Of a stretch of DNA of 37,345 nt, positions 1-11,420 are shown one piece after another; position 1 is the stretch's first letter; each line of letters starts with the position of its first letter. The position numbers and the translations under genes were made by a program. The stretch spans positions 1 through 37,345 of the forward strand of contig NZ_POUB01000033.1 of NCBI RefSeq assembly GCF_003236335.1, read 5' to 3'. Source of the stretch: Micromonospora deserti. Lineage in GTDB: Bacteria > Actinomycetota > Actinomycetes > Mycobacteriales > Micromonosporaceae. The notes under the pieces are model-generated. The model searched no databases. It was given only the letters and a program-made list of their open reading frames with translations, and was not told where the DNA came from.

Positions 1-125
1 CCCCGGCCCGCCCCTTCCCGCTCACCTGACGGCCCTGCCGGCCACCCGCGACCCGACCCGCGGACACACCCGTGGTGCCGCAGGCCGGGTCGATCGGCGG
101 TCGACCGCCCCGGTCGCCGGGCCGG
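1..125. other. Window edge, no confident gene
   Basis: No gene can be supported here. A plus-strand frame ends in TGA at 27-29 and could be the tail of a gene entering from the left, convergent with the transglutaminase gene, but only eight codons are visible. An inverted repeat GGTCGA / TCGACC (88-93 and 101-106, 7-nt loop) lies between that stop and the transglutaminase stop. It could act as a U-less terminator for either direction. Confidence 0.3.
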
Positions 126-2600
126 TCAGCGGGCCATGCGGTCGGCCAGTAGGCGACGGGGGTTCCAGCGCAGCAGCCGGTTGCGGACCCGCCCGGTCGC
201 GGCCACCAGCCAGGACGACGCGTCGGCCGCAGCGATGCGCCAGCGCAGCAACACCGACGGCGGCAGCACGGCGGCCAGCAGGCGGGTACGCCGGTCGGCC
301 TGGGCGGCGAGCGCGCCGCGCACGCTGCGCAGCGCCGGGAGCAGCGGCTCACCGGTGAGCGGGTTCCGGGCGTAGCGGGCCCGCTCCTCCGCCCGCCCGA
401 GCAGGCGTACCGCCGTGACGGCCGCCGTGTCGGCGGTGAGCGCCTCGCGGGACAGCCGGTCGGCGGTGGCCCGTGGCGTCTCGGTCCGGTCCACCCGGAC
501 CCGGAAGTCCACCAGCGTGTCGAGCAGTTCGTCCCAGGCGGCGTGCGCGTCCGCCCGCGCCCGGTCGGCGCCCGCCACGACCACCACCACGCTCGGCCCG
601 TCGCCGGGAGCGGCCGCGGCGTCGGTGGCGCCCACCGCCACCGCGGCGGCGGCCCGACCGCTGCGCCGCCGGCGCAGGGCCAGCCGGCGCAGGGCCGGCA
701 CGGCGAGCAGGGCGAGCAGCGCCAGCCCCCCGGCCAACCACCACGGCCAGACCGGTGCCTGCTGGCTGGGCGTGGTGGACCCGATGGCCAGGCCGGAGTC
801 GATGTCCTCGTCCGCCGCGTCCGGGCCCGCCGGGGCGCTCGACGCCTCGCCCTGATCGGGCGCGCTCGACGTGCCCGGCCCCGGGGCCGACTGCTCCGGG
901 GCGTCGGTGTCCGGGGCCCAGGCCGACCGGGTGGAACCCTGCACGCCGTACGCCGGGGTGGCGTCGAACGGCACCCAGCCCATCTGGTCGAAGTAGACCT
1001 CCGTCCAGGCGTGCAGGTTGCGGTTGGTCAGCGTGTACGTGTCGCCGTCGACGTTGCTGCCGTTGGTGAAACCGAACGCCACCCGCGCCGGGATGCCGGC
1101 GGCCCGGACCAGCCACGCCATCGCGGCGGCGTACTGCTGGCAGAAGCCGACCTTGTTGGTGAGGAAGTCGACGATGTCCTGCCCGCTGGTGCCCCCCTCG
1201 GTGCTCAGCCGGTAGCTGAAGCCGTTCTCCGTGGAGAAGTAGTCGTAGATCGCGCGGACCTTGTCGTAGTCGGTGTTCTTGCCGCGTACCAGCGTCCGGA
1301 CCAGCTCCTGCACCTCCGGCACCGACGGCGTGACGGTCTGCTGCCGCCGGAGCGGATGGTCCGCCGGCAGCGGCTGCGCCCGCCGCAGGACGGCCGGGGT
1401 GTACGTCGAGCGCACGTAGTCGAACGAGTAGCGCTTGCCTCGGGAGGTCTCCCGGTTGGAGAAGACCACCTGCAGGTTCGGGTCGTACAGCCAGTTGCCG
1501 TTCAGCTCCTCGGTGCGCACCGGTTCGGCGTAGACCGGCAGCAGCGGCATGCTGAGGTTCCTGGTCACCTCCACAGTGGCCCGGTAGCTGGTCTGCTGGA
1601 CGCCCTGCCGGGTCCGCTCGGAGGGATCCGGCAGCTCCCGGTTGGCCGGCCGGCCGGTGGGATTGCGCACCCGGAAACCGTCCGGCCGCAGCTCGTCGGC
1701 GACCCCGAAGCGCAGGTAGAACGGTTCCGGCTCGTTGGTGGTCACCTTGACCAGGTCGGCCACCTCGGACTGGTTGAGCTGCCCGCTGAGCGAGGCGAAC
1801 AGGTCGATCCGCCCGGGAGAGCCGCCCTGGCCGGGCCGCCCCCCGCTGCCGTTGCTGGCGCCGGAGCCGAGGGTGTCCAGCAGCCCGCCGGTCATCCCCG
1901 GTACGGCCAGCGGCAGCGCCACGGCCAGCGCCACGCCGAGCACCGCCAGCCGCCGGCCGGCCGCCGCCAGCGGCGAGGCCTCCCAGACGTCGACGTCCCG
2001 GCCGTCGCCGGTGAACCGGCGGCCGAACCGGCGCACCCGGTCGACGTTGTCGGTGACCAGCAGCCAGAGGTAGCCAGCGGCGCCGACCACGAACGGCACG
2101 GCGGGCACGCTGTCCACGTAGACCGCCACCGGCACCGAGTAGACGGCCAGCATCGGCAGGCCGGCCAGCGCCGGCCGGCGCAGCCCGACGGCGAGCACGT
2201 CGACCACCACGGCCACCCCGCCGATCCCGAGCACCGTGATGAACAGCAGCGGGTCGGTGTCGGGCACCTTGACCCCGTAGGAGCGCATGTCCTCCACCGA
2301 GCCGCCGAGCAGTTCGGCGAAGTGCCCGAAGGTGGCCGGGGTGGGCACGAACCCGAGTAGCTCGGTGCCGCCGGGGAAGAGCCAGGTCAGGGCGAGCGTC
2401 AGGCCGGCCAGCATGCCGAGCACCTGACCCCAGAGCGGCATCCGGGCCAGCCGCGTCAGCGCGGCCACGGCGGCGACCACGGCGACCGCGATGGTGGCCT
2501 GGATCAGCCAGGTCCAACGCTCGAAGATGGCCGACAGCGGCGCGGCGGCCAGCAGCGTCGCGGCGGCCGCCACGAAGCCCAGGTTCCGGTGGGCGATCAT
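126..2600 (-). CDS. Transglutaminase-like membrane protein (TgpA family, DUF3488/DUF4129)
   Basis: This is an 824-residue membrane protein with an extracytoplasmic transglutaminase-like domain. Several hydrophobic helices fill roughly the first 220 residues. The transglutaminase core follows, with the Cys-His-Asp triad visible as C487 (GFCQQY), H530 (LHAWTEV) and D546 (FDATP). A disordered Pro/Ser/Ala linker, one more helix (PVWPWWLAGG...) and a DUF4129-like cytoplasmic tail complete it. The ATG start is chosen because GGAAGG lies a few bases upstream and the start is 16 bp after the DUF58 stop; a longer open frame upstream is only overlap. It is the last gene of a moxR-DUF58-transglutaminase operon, a widespread actinobacterial arrangement. 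The substrate is unknown; a cell-surface protease or crosslinking role is inferred from the fold. Confidence 0.9.
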   Translation of the reverse strand: MIAHRNLGFVAAAATLLAAAPLSAIFERWTWLIQATIAVAVVAAVAALTRLARMPLWGQVLGMLAGLTLALTWLFPGGTELLGFVPTPATFGHFAELLGGSVEDMRSYGVKVPDTDPLLFITVLGIGGVAVVVDVLAVGLRRPALAGLPMLAVYSVPVAVYVDSVPAVPFVVGAAGYLWLLVTDNVDRVRRFGRRFTGDGRDVDVWEASPLAAAGRRLAVLGVALAVALPLAVPGMTGGLLDTLGSGASNGSGGRPGQGGSPGRIDLFASLSGQLNQSEVADLVKVTTNEPEPFYLRFGVADELRPDGFRVRNPTGRPANRELPDPSERTRQGVQQTSYRATVEVTRNLSMPLLPVYAEPVRTEELNGNWLYDPNLQVVFSNRETSRGKRYSFDYVRSTYTPAVLRRAQPLPADHPLRRQQTVTPSVPEVQELVRTLVRGKNTDYDKVRAIYDYFSTENGFSYRLSTEGGTSGQDIVDFLTNKVGFCQQYAAAMAWLVRAAGIPARVAFGFTNGSNVDGDTYTLTNRNLHAWTEVYFDQMGWVPFDATPAYGVQGSTRSAWAPDTDAPEQSAPGPGTSSAPDQGEASSAPAGPDAADEDIDSGLAIGSTTPSQQAPVWPWWLAGGLALLALLAVPALRRLALRRRRSGRAAAAVAVGATDAAAAPGDGPSVVVVVAGADRARADAHAAWDELLDTLVDFRVRVDRTETPRATADRLSREALTADTAAVTAVRLLGRAEERARYARNPLTGEPLLPALRSVRGALAAQADRRTRLLAAVLPPSVLLRWRIAAADASSWLVAATGRVRNRLLRWNPRRLLADRMAR

Positions 2601-2616
2601 GAGGGGATCCTTCCGT

Positions 2617-3915
2617 TCATCGCATGCCGCCGGCCACCGTCTCGGCCAGCGCCGCCCGCAGCGCGAAGCCCTGCGAGCCCCGGGCGGCCTGCGGCCACAG
2701 CGCGGGCAGCCGAGCACCGTGGTCGACCCCGATCACCCGCCACCCGCTCTGCAACAGGGCCAGCGCGGCCGCCCCGTGCGCGTGCTCCGCCTCGGCCCGG
2801 GCCTTCGCCGGCAGATTGAGCCAGGTGGAGCTGTCCAGCAGGAAGCCGACGCAGGTGGCGCCGTTGCCGCGCAGCCCGGCCAGCAGTTCGGCCTCGGCGG
2901 TGCTCACCGACCCGAACAAGCCGATGATCAGCCCGCCGTCCGCCCGCTGGCGGACCTTCTGCACCAGGGTGGTGATCTCGACCCGCTGGTCGAGGCGGAC
3001 CTCGGCGAGGTGGTCGAGGAGCAGCCCGTCGCCGGCCACTTCCGAGGCGTCGACGTCCACCCCGGAGCCGGTGACCAGACGCAGCTTGTAACCGGCCTGC
3101 CGCAGGTGCACGGCGATACTCGCCGCGGCCGACACCGCCCACTCGAAGCTGGCCGTGGGCCCGTCCCCCCGGTGGCCGTACGCGCGGGTGTCCAGCACGA
3201 CGGTGGCTCGGCTCTCCCAGGGCTGCTCCTCGCGCCGCACCATCAGCTCACCGGTGCGGGCGGTCGACTTCCAGTGGACCCGGCGCAGGTCGTCGCCCAT
3301 CCGGTACTCGCGGGTGGCGGCGTCGTCCTCACCGTGCACGGCCACCGAGCGGGCCCGGCTGTCGCCGCTGCCGGCGTACTCGCCGGGCAGGCGGACCGAC
3401 GGCAGGGGGGTGACCTGCGGGATGACGGTCAACCGGTCGGTGCTGGGGAAGGCGCGGCTGAGCTCGCAGAGCCCGAACGGGTCGGTCATCCGGACCACCA
3501 GCGGGCCCACCTCGTAGCGGCCGCGCACGTCCGCCCGCACGGTGTACGCCACCGAGCTGGCCTGGTGCGAGCCGAGCCGCTCCAGCACCACCCGGGGGCG
3601 GCTGCCCAGCGCGTACGGCAGCCGGTCCTCCAGCAGCAGGGTGCCGGTGGGCAGGCGGGACATGTTCTGCAGCCGCAGCACCACCCGGGAGCTGGCGCCC
3701 ACCGGCACCCGGTGCGGGTCCAGCGACCGGTTGCAGGCCAGCTTGTAGCGGCTGCGCCCGACGTAGGCCGCGGCGAGCAGCGGCAGGACGGCGAGCAGCA
3801 CGGCCACCCGGAGCAGGTCTTTCTCGCCGAGGATCCCGGCGGAGATCGCGGCCGCGACCGCTGCCGCCAGGAACGAGCGGCCGCGGGTGGTCAGCCCTCG
3901 CAGCCCGTCCCGCAC
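2617..3915 (-). CDS. DUF58 domain protein
   Basis: This 432-residue protein has two adjacent N-terminal membrane helices (about residues 15-30 and 35-51). A beta-rich stretch follows, and then the DUF58 signature GDDLRRVHWKSTAR near residue 210. The DUF58 family is a von Willebrand factor A-like family that travels with MoxR ATPases; its biochemical role is not established. The GTG start lies one base after the moxR stop, with GGAGG seven bases upstream, so translation is probably coupled to moxR. An ATG 15 codons earlier is open but would overlap moxR and lacks a ribosome site. The family assignment is secure; function is not. Confidence 0.88.
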   Translation of the reverse strand: MRDGLRGLTTRGRSFLAAAVAAAISAGILGEKDLLRVAVLLAVLPLLAAAYVGRSRYKLACNRSLDPHRVPVGASSRVVLRLQNMSRLPTGTLLLEDRLPYALGSRPRVVLERLGSHQASSVAYTVRADVRGRYEVGPLVVRMTDPFGLCELSRAFPSTDRLTVIPQVTPLPSVRLPGEYAGSGDSRARSVAVHGEDDAATREYRMGDDLRRVHWKSTARTGELMVRREEQPWESRATVVLDTRAYGHRGDGPTASFEWAVSAAASIAVHLRQAGYKLRLVTGSGVDVDASEVAGDGLLLDHLAEVRLDQRVEITTLVQKVRQRADGGLIIGLFGSVSTAEAELLAGLRGNGATCVGFLLDSSTWLNLPAKARAEAEHAHGAAALALLQSGWRVIGVDHGARLPALWPQAARGSQGFALRAALAETVAGGMR

Positions 3916-3916
3916 C

Positions 3917-4972
<1,056 letters not shown>

Positions 4973-5000
4973 GGGCCTCCTCCTCGTCGCCGTCACGGCA

Positions 5001-5014
5001 GCTCTGTATAGAGC
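5001..5014 (-). promoter_or_regulatory. Palindrome with moxR-operon -10 candidate
   Basis: GCTCT-GTAT-AGAGC is an inverted repeat with 5-bp arms. On the minus strand it contains TATACA, a good -10 hexamer, about 33 bases before the chosen moxR GTG. I see no convincing -35 hexamer at 16-18 bp. A repressor bound to the palindrome would overlap the -10, but no regulator is identified. Confidence 0.4.
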
Positions 5015-5138
5015 ACCTGGACCCGCCGTTGGGTTCGCGACGCCGAGCCTCGTCTGCCGCAGGACTCTCACTGGCCTCTCAGGCTAACCATGTTTACGGC
5101 TGTCGCCGACCCCCGCAGGTAGACGGTCGGTTACGCCC

Positions 5139-5148
5139 CGAATATTCG
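5139..5148. repeat. 10-bp perfect palindrome CGAATATTCG
   Basis: This is a perfect, AT-cored palindrome in an otherwise very GC-rich divergent intergenic region. The position between two divergent transcription units suits an operator. No binding protein can be assigned from the sequence. Confidence 0.35.
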
Positions 5149-5275
5149 TCAGGTCGGGGGATGGATCACACCGTCGGGGCGGGTAGGCGCGGGCCGTCGC
5201 GAGGCGGGGACGCCGGCTGACGGCCGCCGCGCGCGCACCAGGTGGCCTGGACCCACCACCGGCGGTCGGTCGCGC

Positions 5276-5281
5276 TACACT
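5276..5281 (+). promoter_or_regulatory. -10 element of the leuS leader transcript
   Basis: TACACT is followed by six bases and then the GTG of the leader peptide, so the transcript is predicted to begin at or very near that GTG (leaderless). No clear -35 hexamer is found at 16-18 bp, which is common in actinobacterial promoters. Position relative to the leader peptide is the main support. Confidence 0.55.
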
Positions 5282-5287
5282 GCCGAC

Positions 5288-5326
5288 GTGGCCGGAGTCT
5301 TCCTGCTTCTTACCGGGCCGTGCTGA
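5288..5326 (+). CDS. leuS leader peptide (Leu-rich, attenuator)
   Basis: This 12-codon ORF encodes MAGVFLLLTGPC. It has three consecutive leucine codons, CTG CTT CTT, of which CTT is a codon this GC-rich genome otherwise avoids. The GTG start lies six bases after a -10 element, so it would be translated from a leaderless transcript. The stop codon lies within the 5' arm of a hairpin that overlaps the terminator upstream of leuS. This is the layout of a classical leucine attenuator: a ribosome stalled at the Leu codons leaves the antiterminator free, while one that reaches the stop covers it. Classical attenuators have been predicted upstream of leuS in some Streptomyces. Expression is inferred, not shown. 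Confidence 0.68.
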   Translation: MAGVFLLLTGPC

Positions 5327-5356
5327 TGCGCTGAACGCGCGACAGCACGGCGGCCC
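5315..5356 (+). promoter_or_regulatory. Antiterminator hairpin of the leuS attenuator
   Basis: CCGTGCTG (5318-5325) is exactly complementary to CAGCACGG (5343-5350). GGGCCG (5315-5320) is exactly complementary to CGGCCC (5351-5356). Either pairing, or a bulged combination, produces a hairpin whose 3' arm reaches into or abuts the left arm of the downstream terminator (5353-5359), so the two structures compete. A small inner stem GCGC / GCGC (5328-5331, 5337-5340) caps it. Pairings were found by eye; energies were not calculated. Confidence 0.6.
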
Positions 5357-5377
5357 CTCCTGTGCGAGGGGCTTTTT
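5353..5377 (+). terminator. Rho-independent terminator in the leuS leader
   Basis: GCCCCTC (5353-5359) pairs with GAGGGGC (5366-5372) across a 6-nt loop and is followed at once by TTTTT. A true U-tract is unusual here, where most hairpins lack one. It lies about 90 bases before the leuS ATG and would end transcription early unless the overlapping antiterminator forms. Confidence 0.8.
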
Positions 5378-5466
5378 CGTGCCCGTCGCCGGCCGGTCCC
5401 GGACACGGGCGGCGAGCACCACCAGACAGCACGAGACGACCGCGCCGAGCGAAGCGAGGAGACCCC

Positions 5467-8346
<2,880 letters not shown>

Positions 8347-8370
8347 CCGGTCCCAGGTCTCCCTGCGGCG

Positions 8371-8478
8371 TCAGGGGTCGCGGCGGTGGATGGTGGTCAT
8401 GGCTGCCGGGAGCACGGTGACGGGCCAGGCGGCGAAGCCGAGCCAGGAGCCGGTGACGGTGTCGCCGACCCGGACCAC
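8371..8478 (-). CDS. Possible 35-residue membrane microprotein or gene relic
   Basis: I do not recognise this sequence. The frame reads protein-like (VVRVGDTVTGSWLGFAAW..., with a hydrophobic stretch at about 10-26) and ends in IHRRDP and TGA. The same frame stays open upstream towards the end of the VTT gene, without any ATG or GTG, and reads ...RRPGFIAEVVRVGD. It could therefore be the surviving C-terminal part of a larger decayed gene rather than a true small ORF. No ribosome site precedes the GTG. It lies in the 265-bp gap between the convergent leuS and VTT genes. Confidence 0.3.
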   Translation of the reverse strand: MVRVGDTVTGSWLGFAAWPVTVLPAAMTTIHRRDP

Positions 8479-8611
8479 TTCGGCGATGAACCCCGGGCGC
8501 CGGCTCCTCGGCGGCCTCCAATTCCGGGCGGTCGGCGCTCCGCTCGAAGCGTCGGCCGTCGGGTCCCGGGCGGCCCGGCCTGGCCCGTCGGCCGGGTGCG
8601 GCGTCGTGGCG

Positions 8612-9295
8612 TCAGGTCCGTGCGGCCCGGCCCTGCCGCTCGGCGCGCCACCAGCGGTGGATCAGCACCGCGCTGGCGACCAGGCCGAGTGCGGCGGGAG
8701 CGGCGGCGAGCCAGTTGACCTCGTCGGGGGAGGTGACGGCGGCGCCGACGGCGGCGTAGCCGAAGGCGGTGGGGGCGGAGGCGATGACGCTGCCCGCGAG
8801 GAACGGCGCCACCCGGGCGCCGGTCGTGCCGTAGCCGTAGCTGACCAGGCCGAAGCCGGCGATGGGGAGCAGCCGGACGGTGATCACGCCGAGCACGCTC
8901 TGCCGGGTGAACCAGCCGTCGAGACGGGCCAGCCGGCCGCGGACCCGCTCGGCGACGAACTCCCGGCCGAGCAGCCGGCCGACGGCGAAGCCGACCGCCG
9001 CGGCCAGCAGCGCGGCGCCGAGGGCGTACGCGGCGCCCGCCAGCGGACCGAAGATCGCTCCCGAGGCGAGCGTGATGAACGTCCGGGGTACCAGCGCGAC
9101 CAGCAGCAGCGCCCCGCCGACGACCGCCGCGACCGGGGCGGCGTCGCCCAGCCGGTCGGCCAGCCGGGGCAGCTGCGCCGGGTCGGGTCGGGGCGCCACG
9201 AGCAGCAGCAGCCCGAACCCGGCGAGCAGGAGCAGCAGCAGGGCGAACCGGACGGCCGACGGCTGGCGCAACAGCCGCCGGACGGCGGGAGTCAT
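8612..9295 (-). CDS. VTT-domain (SNARE-associated, TVP38/TMEM64 type) membrane protein
   Basis: This 227-residue polytopic membrane protein has about six hydrophobic segments (roughly 15-34, 52-70, 78-103, 133-150, 164-188 and 198-214). The family hallmark is the Gly-rich helical region ITLASGAIFGPLAGAAYALG followed by GFAVGR. The VTT superfamily includes DedA proteins, two of which (UptA and YngC) were shown to move undecaprenyl phosphate across the membrane; TVP38-type members are less well understood. Its ATG overlaps the gatD stop as ATGA, and there is no other ribosome site, so it is translationally coupled to gatD. That places it as third gene of the lipid II amidation operon and suggests a lipid-carrier role (inference). 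Confidence 0.85.
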   Translation of the reverse strand: MTPAVRRLLRQPSAVRFALLLLLLAGFGLLLLVAPRPDPAQLPRLADRLGDAAPVAAVVGGALLLVALVPRTFITLASGAIFGPLAGAAYALGAALLAAAVGFAVGRLLGREFVAERVRGRLARLDGWFTRQSVLGVITVRLLPIAGFGLVSYGYGTTGARVAPFLAGSVIASAPTAFGYAAVGAAVTSPDEVNWLAAAPAALGLVASAVLIHRWWRAERQGRAART

Positions 9296-10014
9296 GCCCG
9301 GGCGGCGGCTGCCACCGCAGCGCGGCGCTCGGCGCGCAGCCGGTCGGACCAGGTGTCGTCCAGCGGCGGCAGCTGGTGCACGCCGGTGGCCCACCGCAGC
9401 AGCAGGTCGGCCATCGCCGGGTTGCGGGCCAGGGCCGGGCCGTGCGAGTAGGTGCCGAGCAGCTTGCCCCGCCAGGCGCCCTCGGTGGCCTCGTCGTTGC
9501 CGACGCCGGCGGTGACCCGGGCCAGCGGGGACACCCCGGGGCCGAGGTGGGTGCGGCCGCCGTGGTTCTCGAAGCCGGTCAGCGGGGGCAGGCCCAGCCG
9601 CGGGTCGATGTCGCCGGCCAGCTCGCCGACGGCCCGGGTGGGCCCGCGGTCGGAGCTGAGGTCGAGCAGTTCCAGCCCGGGGTAGCGGGTGCCCTTGGCG
9701 AAGAACGAGGTGCCGAGGAGCTGGTAGCCGGCGCAGACACCGAAGACCACCGATCCCTGGGCGACCGCGCGGTGCAGCCCGCCGTCGGCGATCAGCCGCT
9801 GCGCGCCGAGCGCCTGCGGGCCGTCTTCGCCGCCACCGATGAGGTAGATGTCGGCGGTCGCGGGCAGCCGCTGGTCGGAGCGGACCTCCAGCACCTCGAC
9901 CGGCATGCCGCGCAGCTGGGCCCGGCGGGCCAGGATCAGCATGTTGCCGCGGTCGCCGTAGGTGGAGAGCAGGTCGGGGTAGACCCAGACGATGCGCAGG
10001 CTCTCAGTTGACAC
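9292..10014 (-). CDS. gatD: Lipid II isoglutaminyl synthase, glutaminase subunit GatD
   Basis: GatD is the glutamine amidotransferase partner of MurT. It releases ammonia from glutamine, which MurT uses to convert the D-Glu of lipid II to D-isoglutamine on the inner face of the membrane. The protein is 240 residues, typical for the family. The nucleophile is C94 in GVCAGYQLLG, the catalytic histidine is H191 in GTYSHGPAL, and the YGDRGN motif is near the N-terminus. The GTG start is inside the murT end (11-bp overlap), with GGAG seven bases upstream. Overlaps on both sides (murT before, VTT gene after) show a tightly coupled operon. The CobB/CobQ-like amidotransferase fold is shared with cobyric acid synthases, but pairing with MurT settles the assignment. 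Confidence 0.93.
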   Translation of the reverse strand: MSTESLRIVWVYPDLLSTYGDRGNMLILARRAQLRGMPVEVLEVRSDQRLPATADIYLIGGGEDGPQALGAQRLIADGGLHRAVAQGSVVFGVCAGYQLLGTSFFAKGTRYPGLELLDLSSDRGPTRAVGELAGDIDPRLGLPPLTGFENHGGRTHLGPGVSPLARVTAGVGNDEATEGAWRGKLLGTYSHGPALARNPAMADLLLRWATGVHQLPPLDDTWSDRLRAERRAAVAAAARA

Positions 10015-11266
10015 GATCCAACTCCGCTCGGATGTCCTGGAACGCGGTGTAGTTCGCGATGACCTCCAGCCGGCCCGGGGGCACCGCCCGGACCGCCTCG
10101 TCGAACGTCCGGATGTGCTGGAACGGCACCTCGTTGACGTCGAGCCGGACAGCGAGGTCGTACGCCCGGTCGCCGGTGATGAGCACCTGCCTGCCGCGCA
10201 GCGGGGCGAAGTCGACGTCGAACAGCCAGGAGGTGTCCAGCCCGTCCGGGTCCCGGGCGTTGATGGAGAGCAGGGTCGGCGCCTCGTCGGCCATGTCGAA
10301 CGCCTCCAGCCAGCTGGCCGGGTTCTTGGCCAGCAGCAGCCGGATGTTGCGCCCGTCCCGCTCGACCTGCGCGTAGCGGCCGGCGACCGAGGTGACCGTG
10401 CCGAGCTGCAGCACCGCGTCGACCGGCCGGACGCCGAACTCGGCGGCGACGGCCAGGGCGGTGGCCGCGTTGCCGATGTTGACCTTGCCGGGTAGCTGAA
10501 GTTTGACCTTGTGCCAGGCGCCGGTGGGATCGACCACGCCGTCGTCCTCCACCGCCCACTGCGGCTGGGGGCGGCGTAGCGGGCAGCCGCTGCACCACCA
10601 CTGGTCGCCGGAGCGCTGGATGGTCGACCCGCACTCCGGGCAGACCCAGGAGTCGTCGTGCCAGCGCTGCCCGGCGCTGAACCAGGTGACCTGCGGCGGG
10701 GCGATGCGGTGGTCGTGGTTGGGCGGCGGGGAGGCGGCCCAGACGACCATCGGGTCGTCAGCGTTGGCGATGATGCGGATGTCGGGGTGCCGGACCAGCG
10801 CGGCACGCCAGAGCTGCGCCATCATGGCGACCTCCTTGGCCCGGTCGAGCTGGTCGCGGGAGAGGTTGAGCAGCGCCACCACGTGCGGTTCCGTCGCCTC
10901 CAGCACCTGCGCGAGGTAGTGCTCGTCCACCTCCAGCACTGCGTAGGGAGTGCTGCCGGCCTTGGCCAGCGCGGAGGTGTGGCCGGTGGGCATGTTGGCG
11001 CCGAAGGAGTTGGTGGCGACCCGGCCGAGCACCCCGACCGCCGCCGCGGTGAGCCGGGTGGTGGTGGTCTTGCCGTTGGTGCCGGAGACCAGGGCGATGG
11101 CACGCCCGGCGGAGAGGTGGGCGAGCAGGTCCGGGTCGATCTTCAGGCCGAGCCAGCCGCCGATCACCGAGCCGTCGCCACGGCCCGCGGCCCGGGACAG
11201 CGCCGCGGCGGTCCGTGACACGGAGCTGGCCACCTTCGCCCGCAGGGGCATCTTCGCGTCCGTCAC
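10004..11266 (-). CDS. murT: Lipid II isoglutaminyl synthase, Mur ligase-like subunit MurT
   Basis: MurT is a Mur ligase homologue that activates the D-Glu carboxylate of lipid II with ATP for amidation by GatD-derived ammonia. In this 420-residue protein the P-loop GTNGKTTT is at 62-69. A Cys4 zinc ribbon typical of MurT is inserted in the central domain (C209, C212, C225, C228), and the C-terminal DUF1727-type domain follows. The GTG start is favoured over the ATG five codons later because TAACCT sits exactly seven bases upstream, the geometry of a leaderless transcript. It is divergent from mraZ across a 341-bp control region, so lipid II amidation is linked physically to the dcw cluster here. 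Confidence 0.93.
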   Translation of the reverse strand: MTDAKMPLRAKVASSVSRTAAALSRAAGRGDGSVIGGWLGLKIDPDLLAHLSAGRAIALVSGTNGKTTTTRLTAAAVGVLGRVATNSFGANMPTGHTSALAKAGSTPYAVLEVDEHYLAQVLEATEPHVVALLNLSRDQLDRAKEVAMMAQLWRAALVRHPDIRIIANADDPMVVWAASPPPNHDHRIAPPQVTWFSAGQRWHDDSWVCPECGSTIQRSGDQWWCSGCPLRRPQPQWAVEDDGVVDPTGAWHKVKLQLPGKVNIGNAATALAVAAEFGVRPVDAVLQLGTVTSVAGRYAQVERDGRNIRLLLAKNPASWLEAFDMADEAPTLLSINARDPDGLDTSWLFDVDFAPLRGRQVLITGDRAYDLAVRLDVNEVPFQHIRTFDEAVRAVPPGRLEVIANYTAFQDIRAELDRVN

Positions 11267-11279
11267 GCGAGCGAGGTTA
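11267..11279 (-). promoter_or_regulatory. Leaderless promoter of murT-gatD-VTT operon
   Basis: A -10-like TAACCT (minus strand, 11279-11274) is followed by seven bases and then the murT GTG, so transcription is predicted to start at the start codon. The -35 region is weak. Support rests on the spacing and on the lack of a ribosome site before this GTG. Confidence 0.45.
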
Positions 11280-11420
11280 CCGGACCGCCGGGCCCGCCAG
11301 ATCGCCGCCGACGGCGAACCGTTCGGCCGGGATGGGTCACCGGGTCGACGGTTCCGGTTCGGCCGGACGGAGTCGATCTATGTCGGGAAACGGACGCCCC
11401 CGGCGGGCCCCCGCCGCCCT

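Larger units (their letters stand above)
4973..5287. promoter_or_regulatory. Divergent intergenic region, moxR operon / leuS
   Basis: This 315-bp region has no supported gene. It contains two palindromes that are AT-rich for this genome: GCTCTGTATAGAGC (5001-5014) and CGAATATTCG (5139-5148). It also holds a second weak minus-strand -10 candidate TAGCCT (5086-5081). Its right end carries the -10 element of the leuS leader. Short open frames here lack ribosome sites and have no recognisable product. Confidence 0.5.

Noticed and set aside
349..2517. Long same-strand and antisense open frames over the transglutaminase gene
   Set aside because: Compositional shadows in very GC-rich DNA; translations are low-complexity Arg/Gly/Ala with no recognisable motifs.
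5288..5466. T-box riboswitch upstream of leuS
   Set aside because: I found no T-box consensus and no specifier-loop architecture; the Leu-codon peptide and competing hairpins explain the leader better.
9292..10014. Cobyric acid synthase or another CobB/CobQ amidotransferase
   Set aside because: Length (240 residues), lack of the synthetase domain and overlap with murT identify GatD.
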